DNA from: Amycolatopsis alkalitolerans
GTDB lineage: Bacteria > Actinomycetota > Actinomycetes > Mycobacteriales > Pseudonocardiaceae
Direction: 5' to 3'
Length of the DNA: 64,000 bases
Assembly (NCBI RefSeq): GCF_006152065.1
Contig: NZ_VDFW01000012.1
Span: 62,001-126,000 of the forward strand
In this document: in pieces, positions 35,235-44,237 of the stretch
Numbering within the stretch: the stretch's first letter is position 1
Layout: every line of letters begins with the position of its first letter
Translations under genes and position numbers: made by a program
The notes under the pieces: generated by a model
The model's input: the letters and a program-made list of their open reading frames with translations, nothing else
Database searches by the model: none
What the model was told of the DNA's origin: nothing

Positions 35235-36037
35235 CGTCCGGCGAGCTTGGCGACGACGGGGGCGAGCTTGTCGGCGAAGTCGGCGCCGAAGACGAAATAG
35301 GAGAAGCCGATCTCCTCCCGTCGCCGCTGGATTTCCTCGGCGGCGGCCGCCGGGTCATCCGGAAGTATGGCCAGCGAGTCCGCGGCGCGGACCGCGGCAG
35401 GGTCGGCGCCGGGAGGCGCCATGAACGGTGCGCGTGCGTCGCCGACAAAGGGCACGTGGAGCGCGAGCTCGAGGTCCCGGACGGCGAGGAAGTCGCGTGC
35501 CAGCCGCGCGATTTCGCCCCGGGGCTCATCCGGCATCTGCGTGAAGGTGACCGTGTCCGCGACCTCGGCCGCCAGCGCCCGGGCGTTCGGACCGCGCACG
35601 GCGATCGTCACAGGAGTGTGACGGTCGGGGCCGTCGAGATCTCGCAGCGCCCTGACGGTCTCACGCACCTGTCCCAGCCGCTCACCCGGCGGGACAATGG
35701 GCAGTCCCTTTTCGCGGAGCTCGTCCTCGATTCCCGGCCTTCCGGTGCCGATGCCCAGCTCGAAGCGACCGTCGGTGAGGACCGACAGCGAGTGCGCTTC
35801 CCACGCCGTCATCCAGGCCGGGCGTATCGGGGAGGCGTACACCCACGTGCCCACGCGCAGGTCGGCCAGTGCCGCGGCGGTGGCCAGCGTGGGGCCAGGC
35901 GCCGGTTGCCATTGCGGGACGTCGGGCATCAGCAGCGTCGAGTAGCCGCTGTCGGCGACACGGCGGACGCAGGCCCGCCACGTCGGCAGGTCAGTTGTGA
36001 TCGGGGCAACGACCCCGAACCGAAACGGTCTCGTCAT
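35231..36037 (-). CDS. LLM-class (luciferase-like, probably F420-dependent) oxidoreductase
   Basis: 268-aa TIM-barrel protein of the luciferase-like family (RFGVVAPITTDLPTW; SLSVLTDGRFELGIGTGRPG). The GIGTGRPG region and actinobacterial setting fit F420-dependent members, but an FMN-linked role is possible. ATG at 36037. It is alone on the minus strand, convergent with the oxygenase operon, so its link to the flanking pathways is unclear. Confidence 0.85.
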   Translation of the reverse strand: MTRPFRFGVVAPITTDLPTWRACVRRVADSGYSTLLMPDVPQWQPAPGPTLATAAALADLRVGTWVYASPIRPAWMTAWEAHSLSVLTDGRFELGIGTGRPGIEDELREKGLPIVPPGERLGQVRETVRALRDLDGPDRHTPVTIAVRGPNARALAAEVADTVTFTQMPDEPRGEIARLARDFLAVRDLELALHVPFVGDARAPFMAPPGADPAAVRAADSLAILPDDPAAAAEEIQRRREEIGFSYFVFGADFADKLAPVVAKLAGR

Positions 36038-36362
36038 GCCTGAATCCCTCCACCTGGGGACATCCCCTCCGGTACATCCAGAGGTACTGACGACGGATCC
36101 ACCCGAAACTCATCGGTGCGGCGCGAAGAAGTCGGTGAGGGCGGCGAGCATCACGTCGGGTGCTTCCTCGGCGGGACGTGGCCGCAGCCGGAAATCACGG
36201 TGCCGCTCTTCCGGCCGGACGGAACGACCATCCCGCGTTTCGACTCGCCGGCACCCGAGTTCGCGCAGGTCAAAGCCGGTGACGCGATCATTCTCCCGGC
36301 TTAACGACGGCGTTACGCTTCCGGCCTTCCGGTCGAATCGGATGTCGATGCACTCTAACCGC
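36038..36362. other. Intergenic region with possible gene remnants
   Basis: The 325-bp gap before the gntR gene has no intact gene. On the minus strand, 36113-36170 reads like the C-terminus of an alpha/beta hydrolase (EEAPDVMLAALTDFFAPHR then stop). On the plus strand, 36200-36304 reads EITVPLFRPDGTTIPRFDSP and ends VKAGDAIILPA, which may be another fragment. Neither has a start or full domain. The promoter of gntR presumably lies at the right end. Confidence 0.35.
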
Positions 36363-37127
36363 ATGAAGCAGGCCAGAATGGACCCCCGGACCAAACGCCG
36401 CCTGGGCGCTGCCCGCCGGGTACGGGACCTGCTCCGGGCGGCCATCGTGCACGAGGAGTTCCCCGCCGGCGCGCTGCCCGGCGAGGCCGAACTCATGCTG
36501 GCCTTTTCTGCCAGCCGTCAGGTTATCCGGGACGCGCTGGCGCTGCTTCGCGAGGAGGGTCTCGTCAAGCGCGTGCAGGGGACGGGCACCTTTTCCGTCG
36601 CCTCCAAGGTGCGCCACTCCTTCAGCCACCTGCACGGTCCGGAACCCGCGATGGAGCGGGTGTCCCACCGGATTCTCGCGATCAGCAAGGAGACCGCGGC
36701 GCCACGAGTCGCGGACCGGCTCTGCCTCCGCCCCGGCACCGAATGCGGCGTCGTCGAGTACCTCGCCGTACTCGGCGCCGAACCGTACTACGCCTGCACC
36801 GCCTATGTACCGCTCCCGCTGGTGGGCGTGGTCAAGCACGGGCAGGCGGTGAGCGAGTGGTACGCCGTCTACGAGCTGGCCGGGTTCGAGCTCGGCGTCA
36901 CCGATCAGGCCGTGGAAGCGATCCTCGCCGACGACGACGCGGCCGCGTTGCTCGAGGTCCCGCCCGGCGCCCCGCTGATGCTGTTCGAACGGCTCGTCCG
37001 CGATCACACGGGACGGCCGCTCGAGTACGCCTTCGCCAGGGTGCGAGGCGACCGCATCGCGTTACTGGCCCAACTTCCCCGTCACCGCTGGCAGCGCCGC
37101 CGGCATCAGTCCGCGCTGGAGGCGTGA
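36363..37127 (+). CDS. GntR-family (HutC/UTRA type) transcriptional regulator
   Basis: 254-aa regulator with an N-terminal winged helix (RRVRDLLRAAIVHEEFPAGALPGEAELMLAFSASRQVIRDALALLREEG) and a C-terminal UTRA ligand domain (LAVLGAEPYYACTAYVPLPL; LFERLVRDHTGRPLEYAFARVRGDRI). Its stop overlaps the ATG of the first permease (TGATG), so it is co-transcribed with the importer and amidase genes it probably controls. Confidence 0.92.
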   Translation: MKQARMDPRTKRRLGAARRVRDLLRAAIVHEEFPAGALPGEAELMLAFSASRQVIRDALALLREEGLVKRVQGTGTFSVASKVRHSFSHLHGPEPAMERVSHRILAISKETAAPRVADRLCLRPGTECGVVEYLAVLGAEPYYACTAYVPLPLVGVVKHGQAVSEWYAVYELAGFELGVTDQAVEAILADDDAAALLEVPPGAPLMLFERLVRDHTGRPLEYAFARVRGDRIALLAQLPRHRWQRRRHQSALEA

Positions 37128-38071
37128 TGGCCGGCTATCTCGGACGGCGGCTGCTGATGACGATCCCGATCCTCATCGGCGTGTCCATCGTCATCTTCGT
37201 CACCATCAAGATCATTCCGGGCGACCCGGTCGCCTCGATGCTCGGGCCGACCGGCAGCCCCGAGGCCAGGGCCGCGCTGCACGCGCGGCTCGGGCTCGAC
37301 GATCCCCTGCCGGTGCAGTACTTCTCGTGGCTCTCGCACAGCATCACCGGCGACTTCGGCACGAGTATCGCCCGGCACGACGCGGTCGCGCCGATCGTGT
37401 TCGACGCACTGGTGAACACGCTCATCCTCACCGTCGCCGCCGGGGCGCTCGCGATCGTGCTCGGCCTCGCCATCGGCGCGCTGACCGGCCTGCGCCGCAC
37501 CGGGATCGCGGCGCGGATCGGCAACGCGTTCGCGCTGTTCTCGATCTCCGTACCGCAGTACTCCATCGGCCTGCTGCTGATCATCTACCTTGCCTCGAAC
37601 GCGGGCCTGTTCCCGGTCAGCGGCATGCACAACCCGAACGGCGACGGCGGCTTCGTGGACCTGTTCAACCATCTCATCCTGCCGGCCGTCACCGCGGCAC
37701 TCGTGCCGGCCGGGATCATCGCGCGGATGTTCCGCTCGTCCGTGCTCGACGTGATGAGCATGGACTTCATCGAGGCGCTCACCGCGCGCGGGCTGTCACG
37801 GGCCAGGGTGATGCGGCACGCGTTCCACAACACGGTGCCGTCGCTGCTGACGGTCGCCGGCCTGCAGATCGGTTACCTCCTCGGCGGGGTCGTGTTCGTC
37901 GAGGCCGTGTTCGCCTGGCCCGGGATCGGGTTGCTCGTCTACCAGTCGATCACCCAGCGGGACCTGCCGGTCATCCAGGCCGGGGTGCTCGTCTCCGCGT
38001 TCGCGTTCGTGCTCATCAACCTCGTGGTCGACGCGCTGCACGGGCTTGTCGACCCCCGCATCCGTACCTGA
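37127..38071 (+). CDS. Dpp/Opp-type ABC transporter permease 1 (DppB-like)
   Basis: 314-aa permease with six membrane segments. The N-terminal GRRLLMTIPILIGVSIVIFV and the EAA loop EALTARGLSRARVMRHAFHNTVPSLL are typical of DppB/GsiC. It imports peptides, nickel chelates or other small polar compounds together with the next four genes. ATG overlaps the GntR stop. Confidence 0.93.
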   Translation: MAGYLGRRLLMTIPILIGVSIVIFVTIKIIPGDPVASMLGPTGSPEARAALHARLGLDDPLPVQYFSWLSHSITGDFGTSIARHDAVAPIVFDALVNTLILTVAAGALAIVLGLAIGALTGLRRTGIAARIGNAFALFSISVPQYSIGLLLIIYLASNAGLFPVSGMHNPNGDGGFVDLFNHLILPAVTAALVPAGIIARMFRSSVLDVMSMDFIEALTARGLSRARVMRHAFHNTVPSLLTVAGLQIGYLLGGVVFVEAVFAWPGIGLLVYQSITQRDLPVIQAGVLVSAFAFVLINLVVDALHGLVDPRIRT

Positions 38072-38118
38072 CGGCAGCGTCGCCGGTCCCCCGTCCACGA
38101 ACTGCCGAGGAGTCTTCG

Positions 38119-38997
38119 ATGACCACACTGACCGAGGCGGCGTCGCTACCGGACACCACCACGGCGAGCAAACCCCGGCGCCGCCGGATGACCGTCAGCG
38201 CCACCGTCGCCGGCGTGGTGGTGCTGCTGATCGTGCTCACCGCCCTCGCCGGGCCACTGCTGGTCGGCGACCCGCTGGCAGGCGACACCGCACACCGGCT
38301 GCTGCCGGCCGGCACCCCCGGGCACGTGCTGGGTACCGACGGCCAGGGCCGCGATGTGCTCGCGCGGCTCGTGGACGGTACGCGCCTCTCCTTGCTGGCC
38401 GGACTCATCCCGGTGCTGTTCGCCGCGGTCGTGGGCACCGGGCTCGGCGTGACGGCCGGGCTGTCCGGCCGGTGGGGCCAGCGGCTGATCATGCGCACGC
38501 TGGACGTGTTCTACGCGTTCCCGGCGGTGCTGCTGGCCGTCGCGATTGCGGCCGCGCTGGGCTCGGGACTGTCCAATGCGATCATCGCACTCGCGGTGAT
38601 CCTGGTGCCGCCGGTGGCCCGCGTCGCGGAGACCGAGACCCGGCGGCTGGTCGACCTCGACTACATGGAGGCGGCCCGGGCGAGCGGCGCGCGCCGCTCG
38701 GCGATCGCGCTGCGGCAGGTGCTGCCCAATGTCGCGCCGCCCGTCGTCGTCTACTGCACTGCCCTGATTGGACTGTCCATTGTATACGCAGCAGGCCTGA
38801 GCTTCCTGGGCCTCGGTATCTCGCCGCCGACCGCGGAATGGGGGCTGATGGTCAGCGAGCACACCCAGTACATCTACTCGGCGCCGTTCCTTGCCGCGAT
38901 CCCGGCGCTCGCGATCCTGGTCGCGTCGGTGGCGTTCAACGTGCTCGGAGACGGCCTGCGCGATCTGCTCGACGTACGCGGGGAGGTGCGGGCATGA
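38119..38997 (+). CDS. Dpp/Opp-type ABC transporter permease 2 (DppC-like)
   Basis: 292-aa DppC-family permease with an N-terminal cytoplasmic tail, the periplasmic HVLGTDGQGRDVLARLVDG motif and the EAA loop EAARASGARRSAIALRQVLPNVAPP. ATG at 38119 with GAGGAG. It pairs with the DppB-like subunit. Confidence 0.93.
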   Translation: MTTLTEAASLPDTTTASKPRRRRMTVSATVAGVVVLLIVLTALAGPLLVGDPLAGDTAHRLLPAGTPGHVLGTDGQGRDVLARLVDGTRLSLLAGLIPVLFAAVVGTGLGVTAGLSGRWGQRLIMRTLDVFYAFPAVLLAVAIAAALGSGLSNAIIALAVILVPPVARVAETETRRLVDLDYMEAARASGARRSAIALRQVLPNVAPPVVVYCTALIGLSIVYAAGLSFLGLGISPPTAEWGLMVSEHTQYIYSAPFLAAIPALAILVASVAFNVLGDGLRDLLDVRGEVRA

Positions 38998-39980
38998 CGG
39001 TGATCCCGCCACTGGAAGTCCGTGACCTGTCCACCACATTCGTCGCCCGGCGGCGCCGGACCGAGGTCGTGCGCGGCGTGTCGTTCACGATCGGCCGCGG
39101 CGAGACGATGATGTTGCTCGGCGAGAGCGGCAGCGGGAAGTCCGTCACCGCGCGCTCCATCATGCGGCTCTACGGCTCGTCGGCCGAAATCGGCGGCAGC
39201 GTGCGGCTGGCGGGCCAGGAACTGCTCGGGCTGGGCGAACCGCGGCTGCGCGCGATACGCGGCAACCAGATCGCGCTCGTCCCGCAGGACCCCACGGGTG
39301 CGCTGGATCCCTTGCGCCGCATCGGTTCCCAGCTCGCCGAGGTGCTCGCCGTGCACGGCGTCGAAGGAGTCAAGACCGCGGCGCACCGGCGTGCCGAGGA
39401 GCTGCTGGCGATGGTCGGCATCCCGGACCCGAAGCGGGTGGCCGGCAGCTACCCGCACGAGCTGTCCGGCGGGATGCGGCAGCGGGCCGTGATCGCCATC
39501 GCGGTCAGCTGCGACCCGCAGGTGCTCATCGCCGACGAGCCGACCACCGCGCTGGACGTGACCGTGCAAGCGCAGATCCTGGAGCTGCTCGCCCGACTGC
39601 AGCAGCGCCTCGGGATGGCGGTGCTGATGGTCACGCACGACGTCGGGGTCGCCGCGGACTTCGGTGGCCGGGTCGGGGTCATGTACGCCGGCCGCCTCGT
39701 CGAGGCGGGCCCGGCGAGCGAAGTCCTTTCCGCGCCACGGCATCCCTACACTGCGGGCCTGCTCGAATCCCTGCCGACCCCGGGTGCCGCGCGTGGCGCA
39801 CTGCGCTCGATCGTCGGTGCTCCGCCGCCGGTCGGCGCGTTCCCGGCCGGGTGCGCGTTCGCGCCGCGCTGCCGCCAGGCACGGCCCTCGTGCACCCATG
39901 AGGATCCGCCCCTGGTCGCCGTCGCGGAAGATCGTGCCGCCGCGTGCCCCGTGGTGAACGCCGAACGGGTGGTGGCGTGA
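38994..39980 (+). CDS. Dpp/Opp-type ABC ATPase 1 (DppD-like)
   Basis: 328-aa ATPase with Walker A GESGSGKSV, signature ELSGGMRQR, Walker B VLIADEPTTALD and the C-terminal oligopeptide-type extension with cysteines (CAFAPRCRQARPSC) that may hold an Fe-S cluster in this family. ATGA overlap with the permease gene. Confidence 0.94.
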   Translation: MTVIPPLEVRDLSTTFVARRRRTEVVRGVSFTIGRGETMMLLGESGSGKSVTARSIMRLYGSSAEIGGSVRLAGQELLGLGEPRLRAIRGNQIALVPQDPTGALDPLRRIGSQLAEVLAVHGVEGVKTAAHRRAEELLAMVGIPDPKRVAGSYPHELSGGMRQRAVIAIAVSCDPQVLIADEPTTALDVTVQAQILELLARLQQRLGMAVLMVTHDVGVAADFGGRVGVMYAGRLVEAGPASEVLSAPRHPYTAGLLESLPTPGAARGALRSIVGAPPPVGAFPAGCAFAPRCRQARPSCTHEDPPLVAVAEDRAAACPVVNAERVVA

Positions 39981-40921
39981 TGAGCGACGTGCTGCTGCAA
40001 GCCGAAAACCTGAGCAAGACGTTCGGCAACGGAGTCCGCGCGGTCTCGGACGTTTCGCTGACGGTCCACAAAGGAGAGACGCTCGGCGTGGTCGGCGAGT
40101 CCGGGTGCGGGAAGTCGACCATCGGGAAGATGCTGCTCGGCCTGCTCGCGCCGGACACCGGGTCGGTGACGTTCGACGGGATCCCGTTCGCGGGGCTCGG
40201 TCACGGCCGGATGCGCGCGCTGCGTGCGCGGTTGCAGGTGGTGCCGCAGAACCCGCAGACCTCACTCAACCCGAGGCTGCGGGTGCGCCAGTCGATCGAG
40301 TTCAACCTGCGGGCCCACGGGACGGAGCGGGCGGCGCGCCGCCCGCAGGTGCTGGAACTGCTGGAGCGGGTCGGGCTCACCGCCGCACAGGCCGAGCGGT
40401 TTCCGCACGAGCTGTCCGGCGGCCAGTTGCAGCGCGTCGCGATCGCGCGTGCGCTGGCCACGTCCCCGGACCTCGTCGTGTGCGACGAAGCGGTGTCCGC
40501 TTTGGACAAGAGCGTGCAGGCGCAGGTGCTCAACCTGCTCGCCGGCCTGCAGGCCGAGACCGGGGTGGCGTTCCTGTTCATCTCGCACGACCTGGCCGTG
40601 GTGGAGCACATCTCCGACCGCGTCGCCGTGATGTACCTCGGCCGGGTCGTGGAACTCGCCCCGGCGCGGGAGCTGTGGGCCGACCCCCGGCACCCGTACA
40701 CCCGTGCCCTGCTTTCGGCGACCCCGGGGCAGGGACGAGAGCGCATCGTGCTCTCCGGTGACCTCCCCAACCCCGCCGATCCCCCGTCCGGCTGCGGGTT
40801 CCGCACCCGCTGTCCGGTCGCGGAAACGGTCTGCCAGGCCGAATGGCCACCGCTCGCCGAGGCGGCGCCGGGCCACCACGCGGCGTGTGTCCACGTGAGC
40901 CCCGTCGCCGTGCCCGGCTGA
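39980..40921 (+). CDS. Dpp/Opp-type ABC ATPase 2 (DppF-like)
   Basis: 313-aa ATPase with Walker A GESGCGKST, signature ELSGGQLQR, Walker B LVVCDEAVSALD and the same Cys-containing C-terminal extension (CGFRTRCPVAETVC). It starts within the stop of the first ATPase (TGATG). A hairpin follows in the gap to the binding-protein gene. Confidence 0.94.
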   Translation: MSDVLLQAENLSKTFGNGVRAVSDVSLTVHKGETLGVVGESGCGKSTIGKMLLGLLAPDTGSVTFDGIPFAGLGHGRMRALRARLQVVPQNPQTSLNPRLRVRQSIEFNLRAHGTERAARRPQVLELLERVGLTAAQAERFPHELSGGQLQRVAIARALATSPDLVVCDEAVSALDKSVQAQVLNLLAGLQAETGVAFLFISHDLAVVEHISDRVAVMYLGRVVELAPARELWADPRHPYTRALLSATPGQGRERIVLSGDLPNPADPPSGCGFRTRCPVAETVCQAEWPPLAEAAPGHHAACVHVSPVAVPG

Positions 40922-40948
40922 ACCCAGCCAGCACAACGAAATCCCCGG

Positions 40949-40971
40949 CCGGCGGCCACCGTGGCCGCCGG
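40949..40971 (+). promoter_or_regulatory. GC-rich hairpin between the ATPase and binding-protein genes
   Basis: The arms CCGGCGGCCAC and GTGGCCGCCGG are perfect and separated by one base (in RNA the loop would be a few bases larger). There is no T-run, and it lies inside an operon. Such stems often stabilise mRNA or attenuate read-through to set a different level for the binding protein. Confidence 0.55.
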
Positions 40972-41015
40972 GCTGATCCCCCATGCCCCGAAATCCCTTG
41001 CCGAGAGGAAAGATC

Positions 41016-42620
41016 GTGCCCCGTTACCCAGCCCGCCGGAAGAGGCGGTTCACACTCCTGGGCGCACTGCTCGCCGTCCTGTCACTCGTGCTGTCCGCGT
41101 GCGGCGGCAGCGCCACCTCCGCGGGCGATGGCGGGAACACGCTGATCATCGGCATGACCGCGTCCGACATCCCCGTTCTCGACACCGGGCTCGCCCAGGG
41201 ACAGGGCTACGAAGGCCTGCGTTTCGTCGGCAACCAGCTCTACGACGGCCTGACGAAGTTCGACCTGACCAAGAGCGACCAGATCCCGAAGATCATCCCG
41301 GATCTCGCCGAGTCGTGGGCCCCCAATGCCGACCTGACGAGCTGGACGTTCAAGCTGCGTCCCGGCGTGACCTTCCACGACGGCACCCCGTGGAACGCCG
41401 ACGCCGCGATCTTCAACCTCGACCGCTACCTCAACAAGACCAGCCCGGACTTCTACCAGGAACTCAACGCCCAGGGTGGACTGTCGATCGCCGGGATCAA
41501 GGCCTATCACAAGATCGACGACCTCACCATCCAGATCGACACCAACGGCCCGTGGGCATACCTGCCCAGCGACCTCGCGACCGTCTATTTCGGCAGCCCC
41601 ACCGCGATCAAGGCCGAGGGTAACCAGGGTTTCGCGGAGAAGCCGGTGGGCACCGGGCCGTTCAAGTTCGACTCGCTCGTGCGCGGCCAGCGGATGGTCA
41701 TGGTGGCCAACGACAAGTACTGGGCGGGCAGGCCGAAGGTGGACAAGGTGATCCTGCGCCCGATCCCCGACCCGACCGCCCGCACCGCGGCCTTGCGCTC
41801 CGGTGAGGTCAACTGGATCGAGGTGCCGCCGCCGGACGACGTGCCGAGCCTCAAGTCGCAGGGCTTCCAGGTGCTCACCAACTCCTACGACCACATCTGG
41901 CCGTGGGTCTACAACATGACCAAGGCGCCGTTCGACGACGTGAAGGTGCGCGAGGCGCTCAACTGGGCCATCAACCGGCAGGCGCTCGTGGACAACATCC
42001 TCAAGGGCACCGCCGAACCCGCTCTCGGCTACGTGCCGCACGCCAACGCCGCCTACGAACCCGCCGACGACGTGTACGGCTACGACCCGGCGAAGGCCAA
42101 GCGGCTGCTCGCGGAAGCCGGATATCCCAACGGGTTCACCATGACGTTGTCCTACCCCACGAGCGGCTCGGGCAATATGGTGCCCACCCCGATGAACACC
42201 GCGCTGCAGACCGACCTCGCCGCGGTGGGCGTCAAGGTGGAGCTCAAGCCCATCGAATGGGCGGCGATGCTGAACGACTACTTCGTCGGCAAGATCCCCG
42301 ACAACGCCGACGCGCTCAACATCTCCCTGAGCTACCAGCAGGAAGGCTTCTGGCGCAGCTGGTTCGGCACCGACTCCGGGATCAACGCCGGCAAGTACTC
42401 CAACCCGCAGGTGGACGACCTGTTCGCCAGGGCGCGGACGGTGGGCGACGACAAGGCGAGGGCGAACCTCTACTCGCAGGCCGCGCAGATCCTCGGCAAG
42501 GACTCGCCGTGGCTCGTCGTGGTGAACGACCGCAACCCGCGCGTCCTCGCCCCCAGCGTGCACGGGTTCGTGCAACCGCAGTCCTGGTTCGCCGATCTGA
42601 CCCAACTCTCGGTCGGCTGA
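41016..42620 (+). CDS. ABC transporter substrate-binding lipoprotein (SBP family 5)
   Basis: About 534-aa exported binding protein of the DppA/OppA family. The signal peptide ends at LVLSAC (lipobox), then FDLTKSDQIPKIIPDLAESW with the classic WTFKLRPGVTFHDGTPWNA. The GTG at 41016 has GAGAGGA at good spacing; an ATG at 40983 gives an 11-residue longer form. Usually the most abundant subunit. The three amidases that follow suggest an amide- or ureide-bearing ligand (inference). Confidence 0.92.
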   Translation: MPRYPARRKRRFTLLGALLAVLSLVLSACGGSATSAGDGGNTLIIGMTASDIPVLDTGLAQGQGYEGLRFVGNQLYDGLTKFDLTKSDQIPKIIPDLAESWAPNADLTSWTFKLRPGVTFHDGTPWNADAAIFNLDRYLNKTSPDFYQELNAQGGLSIAGIKAYHKIDDLTIQIDTNGPWAYLPSDLATVYFGSPTAIKAEGNQGFAEKPVGTGPFKFDSLVRGQRMVMVANDKYWAGRPKVDKVILRPIPDPTARTAALRSGEVNWIEVPPPDDVPSLKSQGFQVLTNSYDHIWPWVYNMTKAPFDDVKVREALNWAINRQALVDNILKGTAEPALGYVPHANAAYEPADDVYGYDPAKAKRLLAEAGYPNGFTMTLSYPTSGSGNMVPTPMNTALQTDLAAVGVKVELKPIEWAAMLNDYFVGKIPDNADALNISLSYQQEGFWRSWFGTDSGINAGKYSNPQVDDLFARARTVGDDKARANLYSQAAQILGKDSPWLVVVNDRNPRVLAPSVHGFVQPQSWFADLTQLSVG

Positions 42621-42647
42621 GCTTTCCGCCAACGAAAGGAGACCGCC

Positions 42648-44237
42648 ATGGCGATGCCCCGTGGACGCATCCGCGGCTTCGTGCGCCGCCCCACTCCCGA
42701 CGAGGTCGCCGGGCTCGGCGCGGCCGAGCACCTGTCGCTCACCCCACGCGAGGCCGAGCAGTACGCGCGGATCCTCGACCAGACCTTCGCCGGAGTCGAC
42801 CGGGTCGACGAACTGCACGCGCCGACCCCGCCGCTCACCTACACCGACCGTGACCCCGGCGGCCCGGTCAGTGACGCCGACGACCCGTTCCACGCGTTCA
42901 TCCGCCGCTGTCACGTGAAAGGCGCGGCCGCGGGTGTCCTCGAAGGACTGACCGTGGGTGTGAAGGACAACCTCGCGGTCGCGGGCGTCCCGATCACGAA
43001 CTCGTCCCGGACGCTGAGCTACACGCCGTCGACCGACGCGGTCGTGGTGTCGCGGCTGCTCGCCGCCGGGGCCGACATCGTCGGGAAGACCAACCTCGAC
43101 GACTTCTCCACCTCGGGCACCGGCGAGTCCAGCTGGTACGGCCCGGCCCGCAATGCCGTCGACCCGACCCGCTCGGCGGGTGGCTCGTCCGGCGGATCCG
43201 GTTCGGCCGTCCGATCGGGCGCGGTCGATCTGGCGATCGGTGTCGACGAGGGAGGATCGGCCCGGATTCCCGCTTCCTTCAACGGGATCGTGAGCATCAA
43301 GCCCAGTCAGGGCCTGGTGCCCTCGCACGGGCTGACCTACATGGACCACACCATCGACGCCGTGTGCCCGATGGCGTCCACAGTGGACCTGACCGCCAGG
43401 ATGCTCGACGTGATGAGCGGGCACTCCGATCGTGACCCGCAATGGGTCCGGGCGAAACCGTCACCGACGAGCGCCGCCGCAACCCTCACCGGCGGCGTGG
43501 CCGGGCTGCGGATCGGCGTGGTGACCGAGGGCCGGGACCCCGCCCTGTGCGAGCCCGGCGTGCTCGCCGCGTTCGAGTCCTCATGTGCGGCTCTGGACGC
43601 GGCCGGCGCGACCGTGTACCCCGTTTCAATTCCACTGTGGACGGACGCGTGGGCGATCGAGACCACCCTGCTGCTGCACCTGGCCTGGCTGACCGCGCAG
43701 TCCGACGGCGCCGGCTACTCGCATCTCGGCGAGGTCGATGTCGAGCGGGCGCACGCGTTCGGCCTGGTACGGCGGCTCGAGGCGGACTCGTTCCCGCCGT
43801 TCTTCAAGGTGTGGCTGATGGGTGGCCGGTACCTGCACGACAAGTACTTCTCCACCTACTTCGCCAAGGCCGCCAACCTGCGCCGCGCCCTCATCGCGCA
43901 GATCGACGCGGCGTTCGGGGAGTTCGACCTGCTCGTCACGCCGACCACCCCGCAGGTCGCGCCCGTGCTGCTCGACCGTCCCGCCGAGGACCCCGAGCTG
44001 CTCTCGCGGGGCACGACGATGGTCAGCAACACGTGCGTGCTCAACCTTTCCGGGCACCCCGCGCTCGCCGTGCCGAGCGGGGCCGACCCGGAGACCTCGA
44101 TGCCCACGTCGATCCAGATCATCGCGCCGCTGTGGCAGGATGCACTGACCTTCCGCGCCGGTGCGGTGGTCGAGGACGCGGCTGGAGTCATGCCCGGCGG
44201 CGCGGCGGTGGACATCGCACCCGCCGGGTCGCGGTGA
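42648..44237 (+). CDS. Amidase-signature hydrolase 1
   Basis: 529-aa amidase-signature enzyme. The Ser-cisSer-Lys triad is visible: Lys in TVGVKDN, the cis-Ser in AGGSSGGSGSAV and the nucleophile Ser in GVDEGGSARIPAS. It has an N-terminal extension of about 90 residues ahead of the AS core. ATG with AAAGGAG. Substrate unknown; likely a small amide or carbamoyl compound brought in by the ABC importer upstream. Confidence 0.92.
   Translation: MAMPRGRIRGFVRRPTPDEVAGLGAAEHLSLTPREAEQYARILDQTFAGVDRVDELHAPTPPLTYTDRDPGGPVSDADDPFHAFIRRCHVKGAAAGVLEGLTVGVKDNLAVAGVPITNSSRTLSYTPSTDAVVVSRLLAAGADIVGKTNLDDFSTSGTGESSWYGPARNAVDPTRSAGGSSGGSGSAVRSGAVDLAIGVDEGGSARIPASFNGIVSIKPSQGLVPSHGLTYMDHTIDAVCPMASTVDLTARMLDVMSGHSDRDPQWVRAKPSPTSAAATLTGGVAGLRIGVVTEGRDPALCEPGVLAAFESSCAALDAAGATVYPVSIPLWTDAWAIETTLLLHLAWLTAQSDGAGYSHLGEVDVERAHAFGLVRRLEADSFPPFFKVWLMGGRYLHDKYFSTYFAKAANLRRALIAQIDAAFGEFDLLVTPTTPQVAPVLLDRPAEDPELLSRGTTMVSNTCVLNLSGHPALAVPSGADPETSMPTSIQIIAPLWQDALTFRAGAVVEDAAGVMPGGAAVDIAPAGSR

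Noticed and set aside
41082-43442. Very long minus-strand open frame (786 codons) across the binding-protein and amidase 1 genes
   Set aside because: It is antisense to two clear genes. Its translation is rich in Arg/Gly/Val with no domain, which is the normal shadow of high-GC coding DNA.
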